A stretch of 64,000 bases of DNA from Dehalococcoidia bacterium (GCA_022827095.1 JAJDTP010000004.1:186001-250000), one strand, 5' to 3'; shown: positions 53,886-62,674, counted from the stretch's first letter. A program made the numbers and translations. The notes: a model not told the origin generated them from the letters alone.

Positions 53886-55382
53886 ATGCCCACCACCGAA
53901 GTTCGTACACACAACAACTTTATCAACGGCCAGTGGACGCCCTCTGACTCCGGCCGCACTTACTCCGTGTACAACCCCGCCCACAAGGACGTGCTGCTGG
54001 GGCACTTCCAGTTGTCCAACCCGGAGGACACCCTGCGCGCCGTGGCCGCCGCCGCCGAAGCCGCTGAGGGATGGGCGGACACGCCGGCGCCGGTGCGTGC
54101 CCAGGTGCTGTTCCGCGCGCTGGAGATCATGGAACGCCGGGCCGAGGAAATCGCCCGCACCATCACCGAGGAGGAGGGCAAGCCGCTGCCCGATGCTCGC
54201 GGCGAGGTCAAGCGGGCTATGAACATCATGGAGTACGCAGCCGGCGAGGGCCGGCGGATGTTCGGCTACACCACCCCGTCGGAACTTCCCAACACGGTGG
54301 CCTACACGGTGCGCCGGCCGCTGGGAGTGGTTGGCATCATCACGCCGTGGAACTTCCCCATCGCCATCCCCGCATGGAAGATGGCGCCGGCGCTGATCTG
54401 CGGCAACGCGATCATCTTCAAGCCGGCGTCCAGCACCCCGCTGTGCGCGGTGAAACTCACCGAGGTGTTCGAAGAAGCCGGCGTGCCGCCCGGCGTGCTG
54501 AACCTCATCACCGGACCCGGCGGCAGCGTGGGCAACGCGCTGGTGGAGTCGCCCGACGTGTCCGGCATCTCCTTCACCGGTAGCACCGAGATCGGCACCG
54601 ACCTGTACACCCGCGGCGCTTCCCTGCTCAAAAAGATCCAGGCGGAGATGGGCGGGAAGAACGCCGTCATCCTGCTGGCCGACGCCGACCTGGACAAGGC
54701 TCTGGGCGGCATCGTGCAGGGCGCTTTCGGCTCCACGGGCCAGCGCTGCACCGCCACCAGCCGGGTGATTGTCGAAGATGGGGTGTACGACCAGTTCATG
54801 GCGGAACTGATCGAGCGCACGTCCAGGCTTACCATCGGCGACGGGCTGGAGGACGGCATCGACGTGAGCCCGCTGTCCAGCGAGTCGCAGCAGCGTACGG
54901 TGTCGGACTACATCTCCGTGGGCCGGGACGAAGGGGCGACGGTGGCCTTCGGCGGACGGACGCTCTCGGGCGGCATCTACGACGAGGGCTGGTACGTGGA
55001 GCCGACAATCTTCACCGACGTGACGCCGGACATGCGTATCGCCAGGGAAGAGATCTTCGGGCCGGTGCTGACGGTGTTCCGCGCCCGCGACCTGGAGCAC
55101 GCCGTTGAGATCTCCAACAGCGTCAAGTTCGGGCTGTCCTCATCGGTGTACACGCGGGACATTCCCCGGGCCTTCAAGTACATCAACACCGTCGACGCCG
55201 GCATGGTCCACGTCAACGCGCCGACCCTGGGCGGCGAGGTCCACCTACCCTTCGGCGGGCTGAAGGCTTCCGGCGTGGGCCAGCGGGAGCAGGGCGTGGA
55301 GGCGGTGGATTTCTTCAGCGAGGTCATCACCGTCTACATCGATTACGCCGACGAGGCCCGAGCGCAGGCGCGGTTCATCTAA
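53886..55382 (+). CDS. NAD(P)-dependent aldehyde dehydrogenase
   Basis: A 498-residue ALDH. Marks are the cofactor-binding GVVGIITPWNFPIAIPAWKMAPALICGNAIIFKPAS, EMGGKNAVILLADADLDKAL (catalytic Glu), GQRCTATSRVIVEDGVYDQF (catalytic Cys) and the C-terminal FGGLKASGVGQREQGVEAVDFFSE. It is closest to succinate/alpha-ketoglutaric semialdehyde and related aldehyde dehydrogenases, but the substrate cannot be set. The downstream serine protease gene is 17 bp away. Confidence 0.94.
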   Translation: MPTTEVRTHNNFINGQWTPSDSGRTYSVYNPAHKDVLLGHFQLSNPEDTLRAVAAAAEAAEGWADTPAPVRAQVLFRALEIMERRAEEIARTITEEEGKPLPDARGEVKRAMNIMEYAAGEGRRMFGYTTPSELPNTVAYTVRRPLGVVGIITPWNFPIAIPAWKMAPALICGNAIIFKPASSTPLCAVKLTEVFEEAGVPPGVLNLITGPGGSVGNALVESPDVSGISFTGSTEIGTDLYTRGASLLKKIQAEMGGKNAVILLADADLDKALGGIVQGAFGSTGQRCTATSRVIVEDGVYDQFMAELIERTSRLTIGDGLEDGIDVSPLSSESQQRTVSDYISVGRDEGATVAFGGRTLSGGIYDEGWYVEPTIFTDVTPDMRIAREEIFGPVLTVFRARDLEHAVEISNSVKFGLSSSVYTRDIPRAFKYINTVDAGMVHVNAPTLGGEVHLPFGGLKASGVGQREQGVEAVDFFSEVITVYIDYADEARAQARFI

Positions 55383-55395
55383 CCCTACCAGCCCC

Positions 55396-55423
55396 GTCAT
55401 TGCGAGCGCAGCGCGGCAATCCC
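55396..55423. repeat. Family 2 repeat, left-arm half copy
   Basis: GTCATTGCGAGCGCAGCGCG-GCAATCCC, a 28-bp left arm of the family 2 palindrome. It overlaps the 5' end of the serine protease reading frame, including its TTG start codon. Confidence 0.65.
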
Positions 55424-56173
55424 GCCGGTCTGACGGCGGTCTGGGTTGCCGCGCTGCTTTTGCTGTCGGCGGCAGCGTGCGGACCCAACGACGCTGAGCT
55501 GGAGGCGCGAGTCCAGCAAGCGGTGGCGGATGCCGTCACTGAGGCCGCGACGCCGCACCTGGCTGCCGTTTACCAGCGGGCTTGGCCGGCGGTGTTCTAC
55601 ATTGAGCCAGCGGATGGGCAGCATGGTACCGGCTGGCTACTGGAGCCCGGGGTAATCGTTACGGCGGCCCACGTGGTATCCGGCAGCGCGGAGGTCACCG
55701 TGCGGCAGGCGGCCGCGCCGGCATTCGTCGCCACGGTGGCCGGTCTGGACGAGCGCAGGGACGTCGCCCTGCTCCGGTACGACGGCGGCACGACACAACT
55801 GGGGGCAGGCGCGACCCCGCTGGCGCTGGGTGACGCGGACATCCACGACATCGCCAAAGAACTGCTGGCCCTGGGCTACTCGGGCAGCGGCGTCAAGGGC
55901 GACGGCCAGGTGGGCTCGTCCAAGGCCAACGCCGGCATCCTGTCCCAGATTACCAACTTCGGCGCGCAGCGCTACGGCAGGAACTTGGAGATGGATGCCC
56001 CCATCGACCCGGGCGACAGCGGCGGGCCGGTGCTCAACACGGCCGGCGAGGTCGTCGGAATGGTCCGCGCTGCCGCTCGCCGAACGCCGGGCGGCGTGCC
56101 GGTGGTGGGCACCTTCTACGCGGTGCACGCGGACGAGATACGTGCGGCGGTGGAGGGGATCAGAAGTCCCTGA
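55400..56173 (+). CDS. Trypsin-like serine protease, lipoprotein
   Basis: A 257-residue protein. The N-terminus has a hydrophobic segment ending in a lipobox-like LLLLSAAACG (Cys about residue 27). The protease core shows the triad: TAAHVVSGSAEV (His), RRDVALLRYDG (Asp) and DPGDSGGPVLNT (Ser). There is no PDZ domain, so it is not a full DegP. The predicted start is TTG 55400, inside a half copy of a family 2 repeat, so the first residues MRAQRGNPAG come from repeat DNA; the true start may differ. The 3' end overlaps the convergent Fic gene by 14 bp. Confidence 0.85.
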   Translation: MRAQRGNPAGLTAVWVAALLLLSAAACGPNDAELEARVQQAVADAVTEAATPHLAAVYQRAWPAVFYIEPADGQHGTGWLLEPGVIVTAAHVVSGSAEVTVRQAAAPAFVATVAGLDERRDVALLRYDGGTTQLGAGATPLALGDADIHDIAKELLALGYSGSGVKGDGQVGSSKANAGILSQITNFGAQRYGRNLEMDAPIDPGDSGGPVLNTAGEVVGMVRAAARRTPGGVPVVGTFYAVHADEIRAAVEGIRSP

Positions 56174-57335
56174 AATCCGGGTCCTCGGCGATGGCGTTGA
56201 GGATGCCCTGGGCGACGTAGATCTGCGTGGGTCCGACTCGCTCGACCTGCGTGAGTATTCCGGCGTCCACCAACCGGGCGATGTGGCTTCGTGCGGACGG
56301 ATGGGAGCTTCCCAACAAACCCTGGAAACGCCGTCCGGTAGCGTAGGGGAGCTCAAATAGCGCGTCAATCAACTGAAACGCTGCCCCTGCGGTTCTGTGG
56401 CCGCTTACGCGCTCCTGATAATCGGCGCGAACCGCCAGCAGATTCTCTACGCGGCCAAGAGCGTCAGCAGCAACGGTAGCGACTGCAGCCAGAAAAAATC
56501 GCAGCCACTGGTCCCACTCGCCGCGCAGACTGACGCCCAGCAGTAAGTCCAGATACTCCTGGCGATACGCAAGGAAATAGTCACTGAGGTACAACCAGGG
56601 ATGACTCAAATATCCTTGCTCGCACAGCAACAAGGTTATCAGCAGCCGCCCAGTGCGACCGTTGCCGTCCTCAAACGGATGGATGGCCTCGAATTGATAA
56701 TGAATCAAGGCCAGTTGCACCAGCAAGGGGATGTTGCAGTCGGAATGAAAAAACTGCTCCATTTCGTACAGTGATGCCAGCATCTCGGTGGGAGGCGGCG
56801 GAACGTGACGCGCGTATTGAATGCCACGGCGGCCGCTGCCGATGATGACTTGGCTGGTACGGAACTCTCCCGGCCGCCGTTCACTGCCGCGCACGCCGGA
56901 CATCAATACCTGATGAACTTCGCGGAGCAACCGCAAGCTCATTGGCAGCCGCTCCAATCGCTCCAAACCAAACTGCAACGCCCGAACGTGATTGTCTATT
57001 TCCTCAGCGTCATCGCGGTCTCTTGCCAAGCCGTCAAGCTGGTACTGGTAAAGCTCGGCAATGGTAGAGGTTGTGCCCTCAATGCCGCTTGACGCCACCG
57101 CCTCGCGAGTAGACAGCGGGCGAATTAGCAGGTAAGGGTTGGGCAAAGCGGCGGCGCGTCCATTCAGCTCACTCAACGAACGATCAGCTTTGGAAAGCGA
57201 CGCCACAGTGTCATCGCTCCACGCCATGGAGGGCGGAAGCGGATTTGGCACAAAAGCCGGCCAGTATTTCCCGTCCAGCGTTTCGGCTGACACCAGTCGG
57301 CCGGGACTGGCTGCGGTGAAATCCGTTTCCCGCAC
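56160..57335 (-). CDS. Fic-domain AMPylating-type protein
   Basis: A 391-residue protein. The N-terminal inhibitory helix with S-x-x-x-E is VASSGIEGTTSTI. The Fic motif HPFEDGNGRTGRLL is complete (H-x-F-x-D/E-G-N-G-R-x-x-R). The C-terminal part holds a winged-helix-like region (SSHPSARSHIARLVDAGILTQVERVGP). Such stand-alone Fic proteins transfer AMP to target proteins and are self-inhibited. GTG 57335 with a GGGAG site is the preferred start; a TTG 51 bp upstream is possible. It overlaps the protease gene 3' end by 14 bp. Confidence 0.92.
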   Translation of the reverse strand: MRETDFTAASPGRLVSAETLDGKYWPAFVPNPLPPSMAWSDDTVASLSKADRSLSELNGRAAALPNPYLLIRPLSTREAVASSGIEGTTSTIAELYQYQLDGLARDRDDAEEIDNHVRALQFGLERLERLPMSLRLLREVHQVLMSGVRGSERRPGEFRTSQVIIGSGRRGIQYARHVPPPPTEMLASLYEMEQFFHSDCNIPLLVQLALIHYQFEAIHPFEDGNGRTGRLLITLLLCEQGYLSHPWLYLSDYFLAYRQEYLDLLLGVSLRGEWDQWLRFFLAAVATVAADALGRVENLLAVRADYQERVSGHRTAGAAFQLIDALFELPYATGRRFQGLLGSSHPSARSHIARLVDAGILTQVERVGPTQIYVAQGILNAIAEDPDFRDF

Positions 57336-57387
57336 GGTCGCTTGCTCCCGTGTCCCGTAATTCCCGCTGCCTTGGCGCGGGTGCAAG

Positions 57388-57520
57388 GAATGTTACATCC
57401 GTCCGACAGTGATGTAAAGAAAACCTACAACATTTACATCGCGCCGGAGGTAATGTGAGGAACCTTGCATTGACACGGCGTAAATGCAAGTTTTGACCGT
57501 TTTACTTACATTGACAGCGG
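57388..57520. promoter_or_regulatory. Putative operator cluster upstream of the Fic gene
   Basis: Four TTACAT/ATGTAA sites (57393, 57412, 57434, 57506) lie in 120 bp, an arrangement that is unusual in this GC-rich DNA. Two of them form the inverted repeat ATGTAAA ... TTTACAT (57412-57439). A second palindrome TTGCAT ... ATGCAA lies at about 57465-57490. The window covers the 5' region of the Fic gene and the 3' end of the convergent DUF2203 gene; autoregulation by the Fic protein's winged helix is an inference. Confidence 0.4.
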
Positions 57521-57535
57521 GCAGGGTCCCGGGGC

Positions 57536-57934
57536 TTACAGCGGCCGCCGGCCGGCGAAGCCGGTGTCGGTGGGGTGCCACCAGCCTATGGACGGTTCGC
57601 CGCGCTGCCAGCAGAGGTACACTACTTCGCCCTCGCGGCGGAACGGGAAGTCCACCAGGCCGCGGCCGATGTCGCGCACCTGGATGCCCCGCTCGGTGAT
57701 CTCGCGCACTGCCTCCTGCAGGCGCTGGGTCAGCTGGGAGACGATGCGCTCAGACTCGGCGATGTCTTCCTCGCTGCTGGAGTGGCCGTTGCTGCGGCGA
57801 TGGCGCAGCAGGGACAGCAACTCCTCCTGCTGGCGCACCAACTCGGCCCGCAGCGGCGCCATGGCCTCGAACCGCTCTTCCAGCCACGGCACCAGGTCGT
57901 TGGCCTCTTCCCAAGTGAACATCCGCTCCTGCAT
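57536..57934 (-). CDS. DUF2203 family protein
   Basis: A 132-residue protein starting MQERMFTWEEANDLVPWLEE. The mid-part is a long helix (LVRQQEELLSLLRHRR and IVSQLTQRLQEAVREI) and the C-terminal part GIQVRDIGRGLVDFPFRREGEVVYLCWQRGEPSIGWWH is the DUF2203 signature. The family has no known activity. The start ATG at 57934 is preferred over TTG 57955. It is divergent from trmI. Confidence 0.85.
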   Translation of the reverse strand: MQERMFTWEEANDLVPWLEERFEAMAPLRAELVRQQEELLSLLRHRRSNGHSSSEEDIAESERIVSQLTQRLQEAVREITERGIQVRDIGRGLVDFPFRREGEVVYLCWQRGEPSIGWWHPTDTGFAGRRPL

Positions 57935-57954
57935 AACGGCGGTATAATACACCA

Positions 57955-58848
57955 ATGACCTCTCCAGACGATGATGCCAGCAACGATCAGGATTGCAACG
58001 GGGCTGAGCCCTCGGCGACGACGGAGGCTGATGCTGGCGACCGCAGCCGGTTCCACGCGGGAGAACTGGCCCTGTTCCTGGACCGCAAGGGCCGCACCTA
58101 TCAAGAGACCCTGACCCCGGGCGGCGAGTTCCACTGCCACCTGGGATGGCTGCCCCACGACGACGTGATCGGGCAGCCCGCGGGCGGCTGGTACACCACC
58201 AGCCGCGGCCACGTGATGCTGGGCATCCGGCCGACCCTGGGCGACTACGTACGGCTGATGCCGCGGGGGCCGCAGGTAATCTACGCCAAGGACCTGGGCA
58301 ACATCGTGTCCATGGCCGACATCTTTCCCGGGGCCACGGTGGTTGAGGCGGGGCTAGGCTCCGGCGCGCTGACCACGGCTTTGCTCCGCGCCGTTGGTCC
58401 CAACGGGCGTGTGCACTCCTACGAGATCAACGAGGCCGTGGTGAACAAGGCGCTGTCCAACGTCCGCTCCGTGATACCAGACACCTCGCGCCACGAGGTC
58501 ACCGTCGGCGACATCTTCGAGGGCATCTCCGACACTGAGGTCGACAGGGTGATCCTGGACCTACCGGAGCCGTGGCACGCTGTGGACGCCGCCGCCAACG
58601 CGCTGATCACCGGCGGCATCCTGCTGTCCTTCCTGCCGACCGTTCTGCAGGTGCAGGAATTCGTGCTCGCATTGAATGCCGACGGCCGTTTCGCGCGGGT
58701 GGAGACCGCCGAGACCATGCTGCGGGGCTGGAACGTGTCCCGGCGCAGCGTGCGCCCGGCCCACCGCATGGTGGCGCACAGCGGGTTCATCACCACGGCG
58801 GTGCGCTGCGTGCCGCCGGGTCGTGAGGGCTACGCCTCCAGGCCGTGA
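57955..58848 (+). CDS. trmI: tRNA (adenine-58-N1)-methyltransferase TrmI
   Basis: A 297-residue SAM-dependent methyltransferase. Features are the TrmI-type leader with GGEFHCHLGWLPHDDVIGQPAG and RPTLGDYVRLMPRGPQVIYAKDLGNIV, SAM motif EAGLGSGALTTALLRAVG, and RVILDLPEPWHAVDAAANAL, where Asp-Leu-Pro precedes the adenine site. The C-terminal RRSVRPAHRMVAHSGFITTAVR is typical. It methylates A58 in the tRNA T-loop. It overlaps the 5' region of the DUF2203 gene with divergent reading. Confidence 0.94.
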   Translation: MTSPDDDASNDQDCNGAEPSATTEADAGDRSRFHAGELALFLDRKGRTYQETLTPGGEFHCHLGWLPHDDVIGQPAGGWYTTSRGHVMLGIRPTLGDYVRLMPRGPQVIYAKDLGNIVSMADIFPGATVVEAGLGSGALTTALLRAVGPNGRVHSYEINEAVVNKALSNVRSVIPDTSRHEVTVGDIFEGISDTEVDRVILDLPEPWHAVDAAANALITGGILLSFLPTVLQVQEFVLALNADGRFARVETAETMLRGWNVSRRSVRPAHRMVAHSGFITTAVRCVPPGREGYASRP

Positions 58849-58877
58849 ACCGGCTGGAGTTGGAACGGCATTTGCGG

Positions 58878-59930
58878 CTAGCGCAGGGGCGGAGCGTATA
58901 TTAATCCGCCGTCCGTCCAGAGACGGTTCAACCCCCGAGGCATCGAGAAAGACTCCCCGTCGGGTCCCATGTAGCGGTTGTAAATCTCGCCGTAGTTTCC
59001 AACACCCTTGATGACGTTTACGGCGAAATCCGCCTCCAGTCCCAGGGCAGACTGACCGAAGTCATCCCCGGCGCCAAGCATCCGACGCACCTCGGCGTTG
59101 CCGCCGGTCATCATGGACTCCACGTTGGCCTGGGTAACGCCCAGTTCTTCGGCGCTGATCAGCACGTGCATCACCGTGGCAACTATGTCCGTCCACTGTT
59201 CGTCACCGTGGGGAACCAGGGGGCTCAGCGGCTCTTTGGAGATAATCTCCGGCAGCAGCGCGTGTTCGTCCGGGTTGTCGAAAGTGTGCCTGACTCCCTG
59301 CAGCGCCGATACATCGTCGGTTACAGCGTCGCAGTCGCCGTTTGAGTAGGCAGTGTATGCGTCCCGGCGGTCTTCAAATACCGCGACCTCCAAGCGCAAC
59401 GCGTTCTCCTTGAAATACTCCTCCAGATTCTTCTCCGTGGTAGTGCTGCCGGTTACGCACACCTTTGCGCCGTCCAGGTTCAGCGCGCTGTCATGACCGT
59501 CCCTTTCCCTCACCATGAAGCCCTGGCCGTTGTAAAACATAATCGCAGTGAAGTTGCCCCATCGCGCGCTGCGGCCGCTGGTCCACGTGGTGGTCATGGA
59601 GAGCACGTCGGTATCCCCCGACTCAATCGTCTCTTCCCTTTGGGCGAAAGTGCGCGGCAGGACTGCCGTGGCGCCCGGGTCGCCCAGCGTGGCGGCGGCC
59701 ACGGCGCGGCACAGGTCAATGTCAAAGCCCCGGTACGCTCCGACGGCGTCCCGATATCCGAAACCGGGAAAGTCGATGTGTGAAACGCAGTTCAGCACAC
59801 CGCGCGCCCGCACGGTCTCCAGCCGGCTCTCTGCCGCCCCAGAATCCATTGGGCTATCTGCCTGGCAGCCGGCAAGGGCCAGCAACGCCGCGGCCAGGGC
59901 CGCCGCTATCGAAACGGCTCGAAAATTCAT
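58878..59930 (-). CDS. Amino-acid ABC transporter substrate-binding lipoprotein (AapJ-like)
   Basis: A 350-residue exported protein. Lipobox LLALAGCQADS (Cys about residue 21) follows a hydrophobic leader. The mature part is like general L-amino-acid binding proteins: RLETVRARGVLNCVSHIDFPGFGY, GAYRGFDIDLCRAVAAATLGD, GDTDVLSMTTTWTSGRSARWGNFTAIMFYNGQGFMV, ISKEPLSPLVPHGDEQW and the C-terminal YNRYMGPDGESFSMPRGLNRLW. No permease or ATPase gene is adjacent, so it may work with a transporter elsewhere. It is 55 bp downstream of the deacetylase-like gene. Confidence 0.9.
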   Translation of the reverse strand: MNFRAVSIAAALAAALLALAGCQADSPMDSGAAESRLETVRARGVLNCVSHIDFPGFGYRDAVGAYRGFDIDLCRAVAAATLGDPGATAVLPRTFAQREETIESGDTDVLSMTTTWTSGRSARWGNFTAIMFYNGQGFMVRERDGHDSALNLDGAKVCVTGSTTTEKNLEEYFKENALRLEVAVFEDRRDAYTAYSNGDCDAVTDDVSALQGVRHTFDNPDEHALLPEIISKEPLSPLVPHGDEQWTDIVATVMHVLISAEELGVTQANVESMMTGGNAEVRRMLGAGDDFGQSALGLEADFAVNVIKGVGNYGEIYNRYMGPDGESFSMPRGLNRLWTDGGLIYAPPLR

Positions 59931-59985
59931 CTCAGCTCTCCCGATTTGCCGCAGGGGGCAGATTGCGCCCTGCCCCGACCAGGTG

Positions 59986-61113
59986 TTACGCCTCCAGGCG
60001 GTGAACCGGGAACACGGCGTCCCGGATGGCGGCCACGCTCTCGGCGGCCAGCGCCTTCGCGTCGGCCCGGATGTGGTCAGGGATCTCGGGTATTTCGGTG
60101 TCGCGCAAGGTGGTGCGGCCCAGCCGCTCGATGGCCGGCGTGGGGATGCGATCCGGCCAGTCCGCGCCGCACATGACGCCGTAGGCCAGGGTCCAGCAAC
60201 GAGCCACCGCGCCGATGTCATATCCGCCGCCGCCGGTGGCCAGCCACGGGTAGCCGAGCCCGCCCAGCCGCGTGACGGCGGCGATGAACCCTCGACTGGT
60301 GACCTGCAGGTGGGTCAACGGGTCGGTGTGGTACGAGTCGATGCCCAGCTGGGTGAGCAGGACGTCGGGCGCGAAGGCTTCGAGCAGTGGCGGCACCACG
60401 GCCTCGAAGGCCTCAAGGTAGATCTCGTCGTCGGTGTAGGGATACAGGGGCAGGTTGACGGCATAGCCGACGCCATCGCCCGAGCCGACCTCGCCGGCGA
60501 AGCCCGTACCGGGGAAGAGGTAGCGGCCCGACTCGTGCACCGAGATGGTGAGCACGCGGGGGTCGTCGTAGAAGGCGTCCTGCACGCCGTCGCCGTGGTG
60601 GGCGTCGATGTCCACGTAGGCGACGCGCAGGCCGCGCTGCAGCAGGTACATGATGGCGACGACGGGGTCGTTGAAGACGCAGAAGCCGCTGGCGTTGCGG
60701 GCCGCCGCGTGGTGCAGGCCGCCGCTGATGTTGAACGCCGCCGGGACCTCGCCGTCGGCGACCATGCGGGCGGCGGTGAGGGTCGCGCCGGTGCTGAGCA
60801 TGGCGGCCTCGTACATGCCGGGGTAGGTCGGGTTGTCGCCGCCCTGGGCGAACCCGAAGCGTTGGGGCTGGAATCCGGTGAGGCCCAGGCTGAAGGTCCT
60901 CACAGCGGCCATGTAGTCGCGGGAGTGGAAGGCGCCGACGCTGGTCTCGTCGGCCAGCGTCGGAGTGACCAGCAGCGAGTCAACGCCGTCAAACGCTCCG
61001 TAGGCTTCCAGCAGTTCGTAGGTGTTCCGCAGCCGTATGGGCCGCATGGGATGGTCCTGGCGCAGCACGTGCTGGCTCATGGCGTCGTCGTAGACGAAGG
61101 CGGCGCGGGGCAT
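59986..61113 (-). CDS. Histone-deacetylase-like amidohydrolase (AcuC/APAH family)
   Basis: A 375-residue zinc deacetylase of the arginase-fold HDAC family. Catalytic motifs are FNISGGLHHAAARNASGFCVFNDP, VAYVDIDAHHGDGVQDAFY (zinc Asp/His), LLTQLGIDSYHTDPLTHLQV and ATGGGGYDIGAVARCW (catalytic Tyr). Bacterial relatives remove acetyl groups from polyamines, acetoin-pathway enzymes or proteins. It is divergent by position from the preceding unknown spacer and followed by the amino-acid binding protein gene on the same strand. Confidence 0.93.
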   Translation of the reverse strand: MPRAAFVYDDAMSQHVLRQDHPMRPIRLRNTYELLEAYGAFDGVDSLLVTPTLADETSVGAFHSRDYMAAVRTFSLGLTGFQPQRFGFAQGGDNPTYPGMYEAAMLSTGATLTAARMVADGEVPAAFNISGGLHHAAARNASGFCVFNDPVVAIMYLLQRGLRVAYVDIDAHHGDGVQDAFYDDPRVLTISVHESGRYLFPGTGFAGEVGSGDGVGYAVNLPLYPYTDDEIYLEAFEAVVPPLLEAFAPDVLLTQLGIDSYHTDPLTHLQVTSRGFIAAVTRLGGLGYPWLATGGGGYDIGAVARCWTLAYGVMCGADWPDRIPTPAIERLGRTTLRDTEIPEIPDHIRADAKALAAESVAAIRDAVFPVHRLEA

Positions 61114-61256
61114 GGTTGAATCCTTGGGCTCGAAGGTTTTGGTGCCAGTCGTACAGTATCACGGAATCTGCACCAGGCGTTGCCGCTGTCTACCTCGTCA
61201 CGAATGAGCGCCAACCATGTTCCTGGCCGGAGACAATCGTGTTCCGGGCACCTGCG

Positions 61257-62231
61257 TCACGGCATTCTGCGTACCTCCATGGCGTGCCAAGCTTCACCGG
61301 GGCACCTCGATCCCACGGGAAATTCTCGGCCGGGCGCCTGGCCTCCCCCAAGCGCGACGTGATCGCCCGTGTGGGCGATCACGCTGCCGCCGCCGTTGAC
61401 CATCACCGACTCGCCATCCCGCATCTCCACGCCGAAACCCGGAGGCCAGACCACAACAATCCCCTCTGGCTCCCATGTGGTCACCACACGAAGGCATTCT
61501 CCCTGCAACTCCAGGCGTCCTTCCAGCAATGCTGCCATGCTCACTATCGGCCCGCGCTGGTGCCCCAGCGTGGGAAAGAATATCTCACCATCGGTATCGG
61601 CGTTGGAAGATTCGCTGACGCCTGCGCTCACCTCGTCGCCAACCAGCCAATGGGTTCCACCACAACCCGCCCCGGGCTCACCATCCCAATCCCACTCCGG
61701 CGCTTCTCCCACGGGGTGACGCGCCTTCCGGCCCGAAAGACGGACGGTATCACCGGTTGTGGCCAATATCCGACCGTCCGAGTCCGCCACGTGCGCGACA
61801 TCATCCTGAACAACCGCACTGAAGCCCGGCGGCCAGACCACCAACAACCCTTCCCGCGTCAGCTCCGGAGACACCTGGTCTCGGTAGGTAACCCGCAGGC
61901 AACTGCCGGACTGGAAAAGTTCCCCGAAGACATACTGATCGCCGGAGTTGATGACCGGCGGCTCATGGTGGCGGGGGAGCGTCACGTCGACGTTGTCTGC
62001 CGGCGTTTCACCCTGGGGCGGGAGCGTCACGCCAACGCTGGCCGCCGGCGTTTCACCCTGGGGCGGGACTACCGCATCGTCAGACCCGCATCCAAATGCG
62101 GCCACCAGCAGTAGGGCACAGAAGAACCACACCGACACCACGGGCGCATATCCCACCCGACTGAAGAATCGCGGGCGCCGTCCGTTGTACCGAACGGGCG
62201 GCGCCTTTCCAAGTCGTTTACGGCTATTCAT
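61257..62231 (-). CDS. Lipoprotein with a duplicated domain, unknown function
   Basis: A 324-residue protein. After a hydrophobic segment (VVSVWFFCALLLVAAFGCG, with lipobox-like AAFGC) comes a 15-residue tandem repeat PPQGETPAASVGVTL / PPQGETPADNVDVTL. Then there are two copies of a domain with the core VVWPPGFSAVVQDDVAHVAD and VVWPPGFGVEMRDGESVMVN, each followed by an (I/L)ATTGD / IAHTGD segment. It is probably a surface lipoprotein; no catalytic site is visible. It starts at ATG 62231; an in-frame ATG lies at 62258. It stands between the deacetylase and VOC genes on the same strand. Confidence 0.7.
   Translation of the reverse strand: MNSRKRLGKAPPVRYNGRRPRFFSRVGYAPVVSVWFFCALLLVAAFGCGSDDAVVPPQGETPAASVGVTLPPQGETPADNVDVTLPRHHEPPVINSGDQYVFGELFQSGSCLRVTYRDQVSPELTREGLLVVWPPGFSAVVQDDVAHVADSDGRILATTGDTVRLSGRKARHPVGEAPEWDWDGEPGAGCGGTHWLVGDEVSAGVSESSNADTDGEIFFPTLGHQRGPIVSMAALLEGRLELQGECLRVVTTWEPEGIVVVWPPGFGVEMRDGESVMVNGGGSVIAHTGDHVALGGGQAPGREFPVGSRCPGEAWHAMEVRRMP
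61979..62068. repeat. Two-unit 45-bp tandem repeat inside the lipoprotein gene
   Basis: Two 45-bp units (61979-62023 and 62024-62068) share GCCGGCGTTTCACCCTGGGG and flanking bases. They encode the two 15-residue PPQGETPA... units after the lipoprotein signal. Confidence 0.8.
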
Positions 62232-62254
62232 GTGAGCCGGAAAGAGGCAGTCGA

Positions 62255-62674
62255 TCACTCTTCCATCAGGCCGGAGCCGTCGCGCTGCAGCAGTTCGATG
62301 CGGACGTCGTCGGGGCCGCGGACGAAGGCGATGCGGACGCCGGGGCGGATGGTGCGCGGCTCCACGTAGATCTCGGCGCCTTTGCTGCGCAGGTCCTCGA
62401 CGGCACCGTCAATGTCGTCCACGCGGAAGCCGAAATGGTCCAGGCCCAGGTGCGGGTCGCGCGGGCTCAGGTCGATGTGCTCCTCGGGCGGAACCGAGGC
62501 GATGAAAATTGCCAGGCCGTTCACGTCCAGGTCGACACGGGGCACGCCGTCGCTCTGGATCAGGCGCAGGACCTTTGCGCCGAACATGGTCTCGAAGAAG
62601 CCGGCCATGCCCTCCGGGTCCTTGGTGCGCACGTGGATGTGGTCGTACGTGTAGGTGTAGACGGGGGTGGTCAT
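62255..62674 (-). CDS. VOC-superfamily protein
   Basis: A 139-residue protein starting MTTPVYTYTYDHIHVRTKDP. The first half has DHIHVRTKDPEGMAGFFETMFGAKVL (first metal His), the second HLGLDHFGFRVDDIDGAVEDLRSKGAEI and the end RIAFVRGPDDVRIELLQR (last acidic ligand). The fold of glyoxalase/dioxygenase proteins is clear but the reaction is not. It is separated from the nitrite reductase gene by 180 bp with a strong hairpin (62741-62769). Confidence 0.86.
   Translation of the reverse strand: MTTPVYTYTYDHIHVRTKDPEGMAGFFETMFGAKVLRLIQSDGVPRVDLDVNGLAIFIASVPPEEHIDLSPRDPHLGLDHFGFRVDDIDGAVEDLRSKGAEIYVEPRTIRPGVRIAFVRGPDDVRIELLQRDGSGLMEE

Noticed and set aside
59548-61119. Long plus-strand open frame opposite the AapJ-like and deacetylase-like genes
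   Set aside because: Composition is Gly/Val/Ala/His-biased as expected of the antisense of GC-rich genes, with no motif; both minus-strand genes have clear catalytic features.
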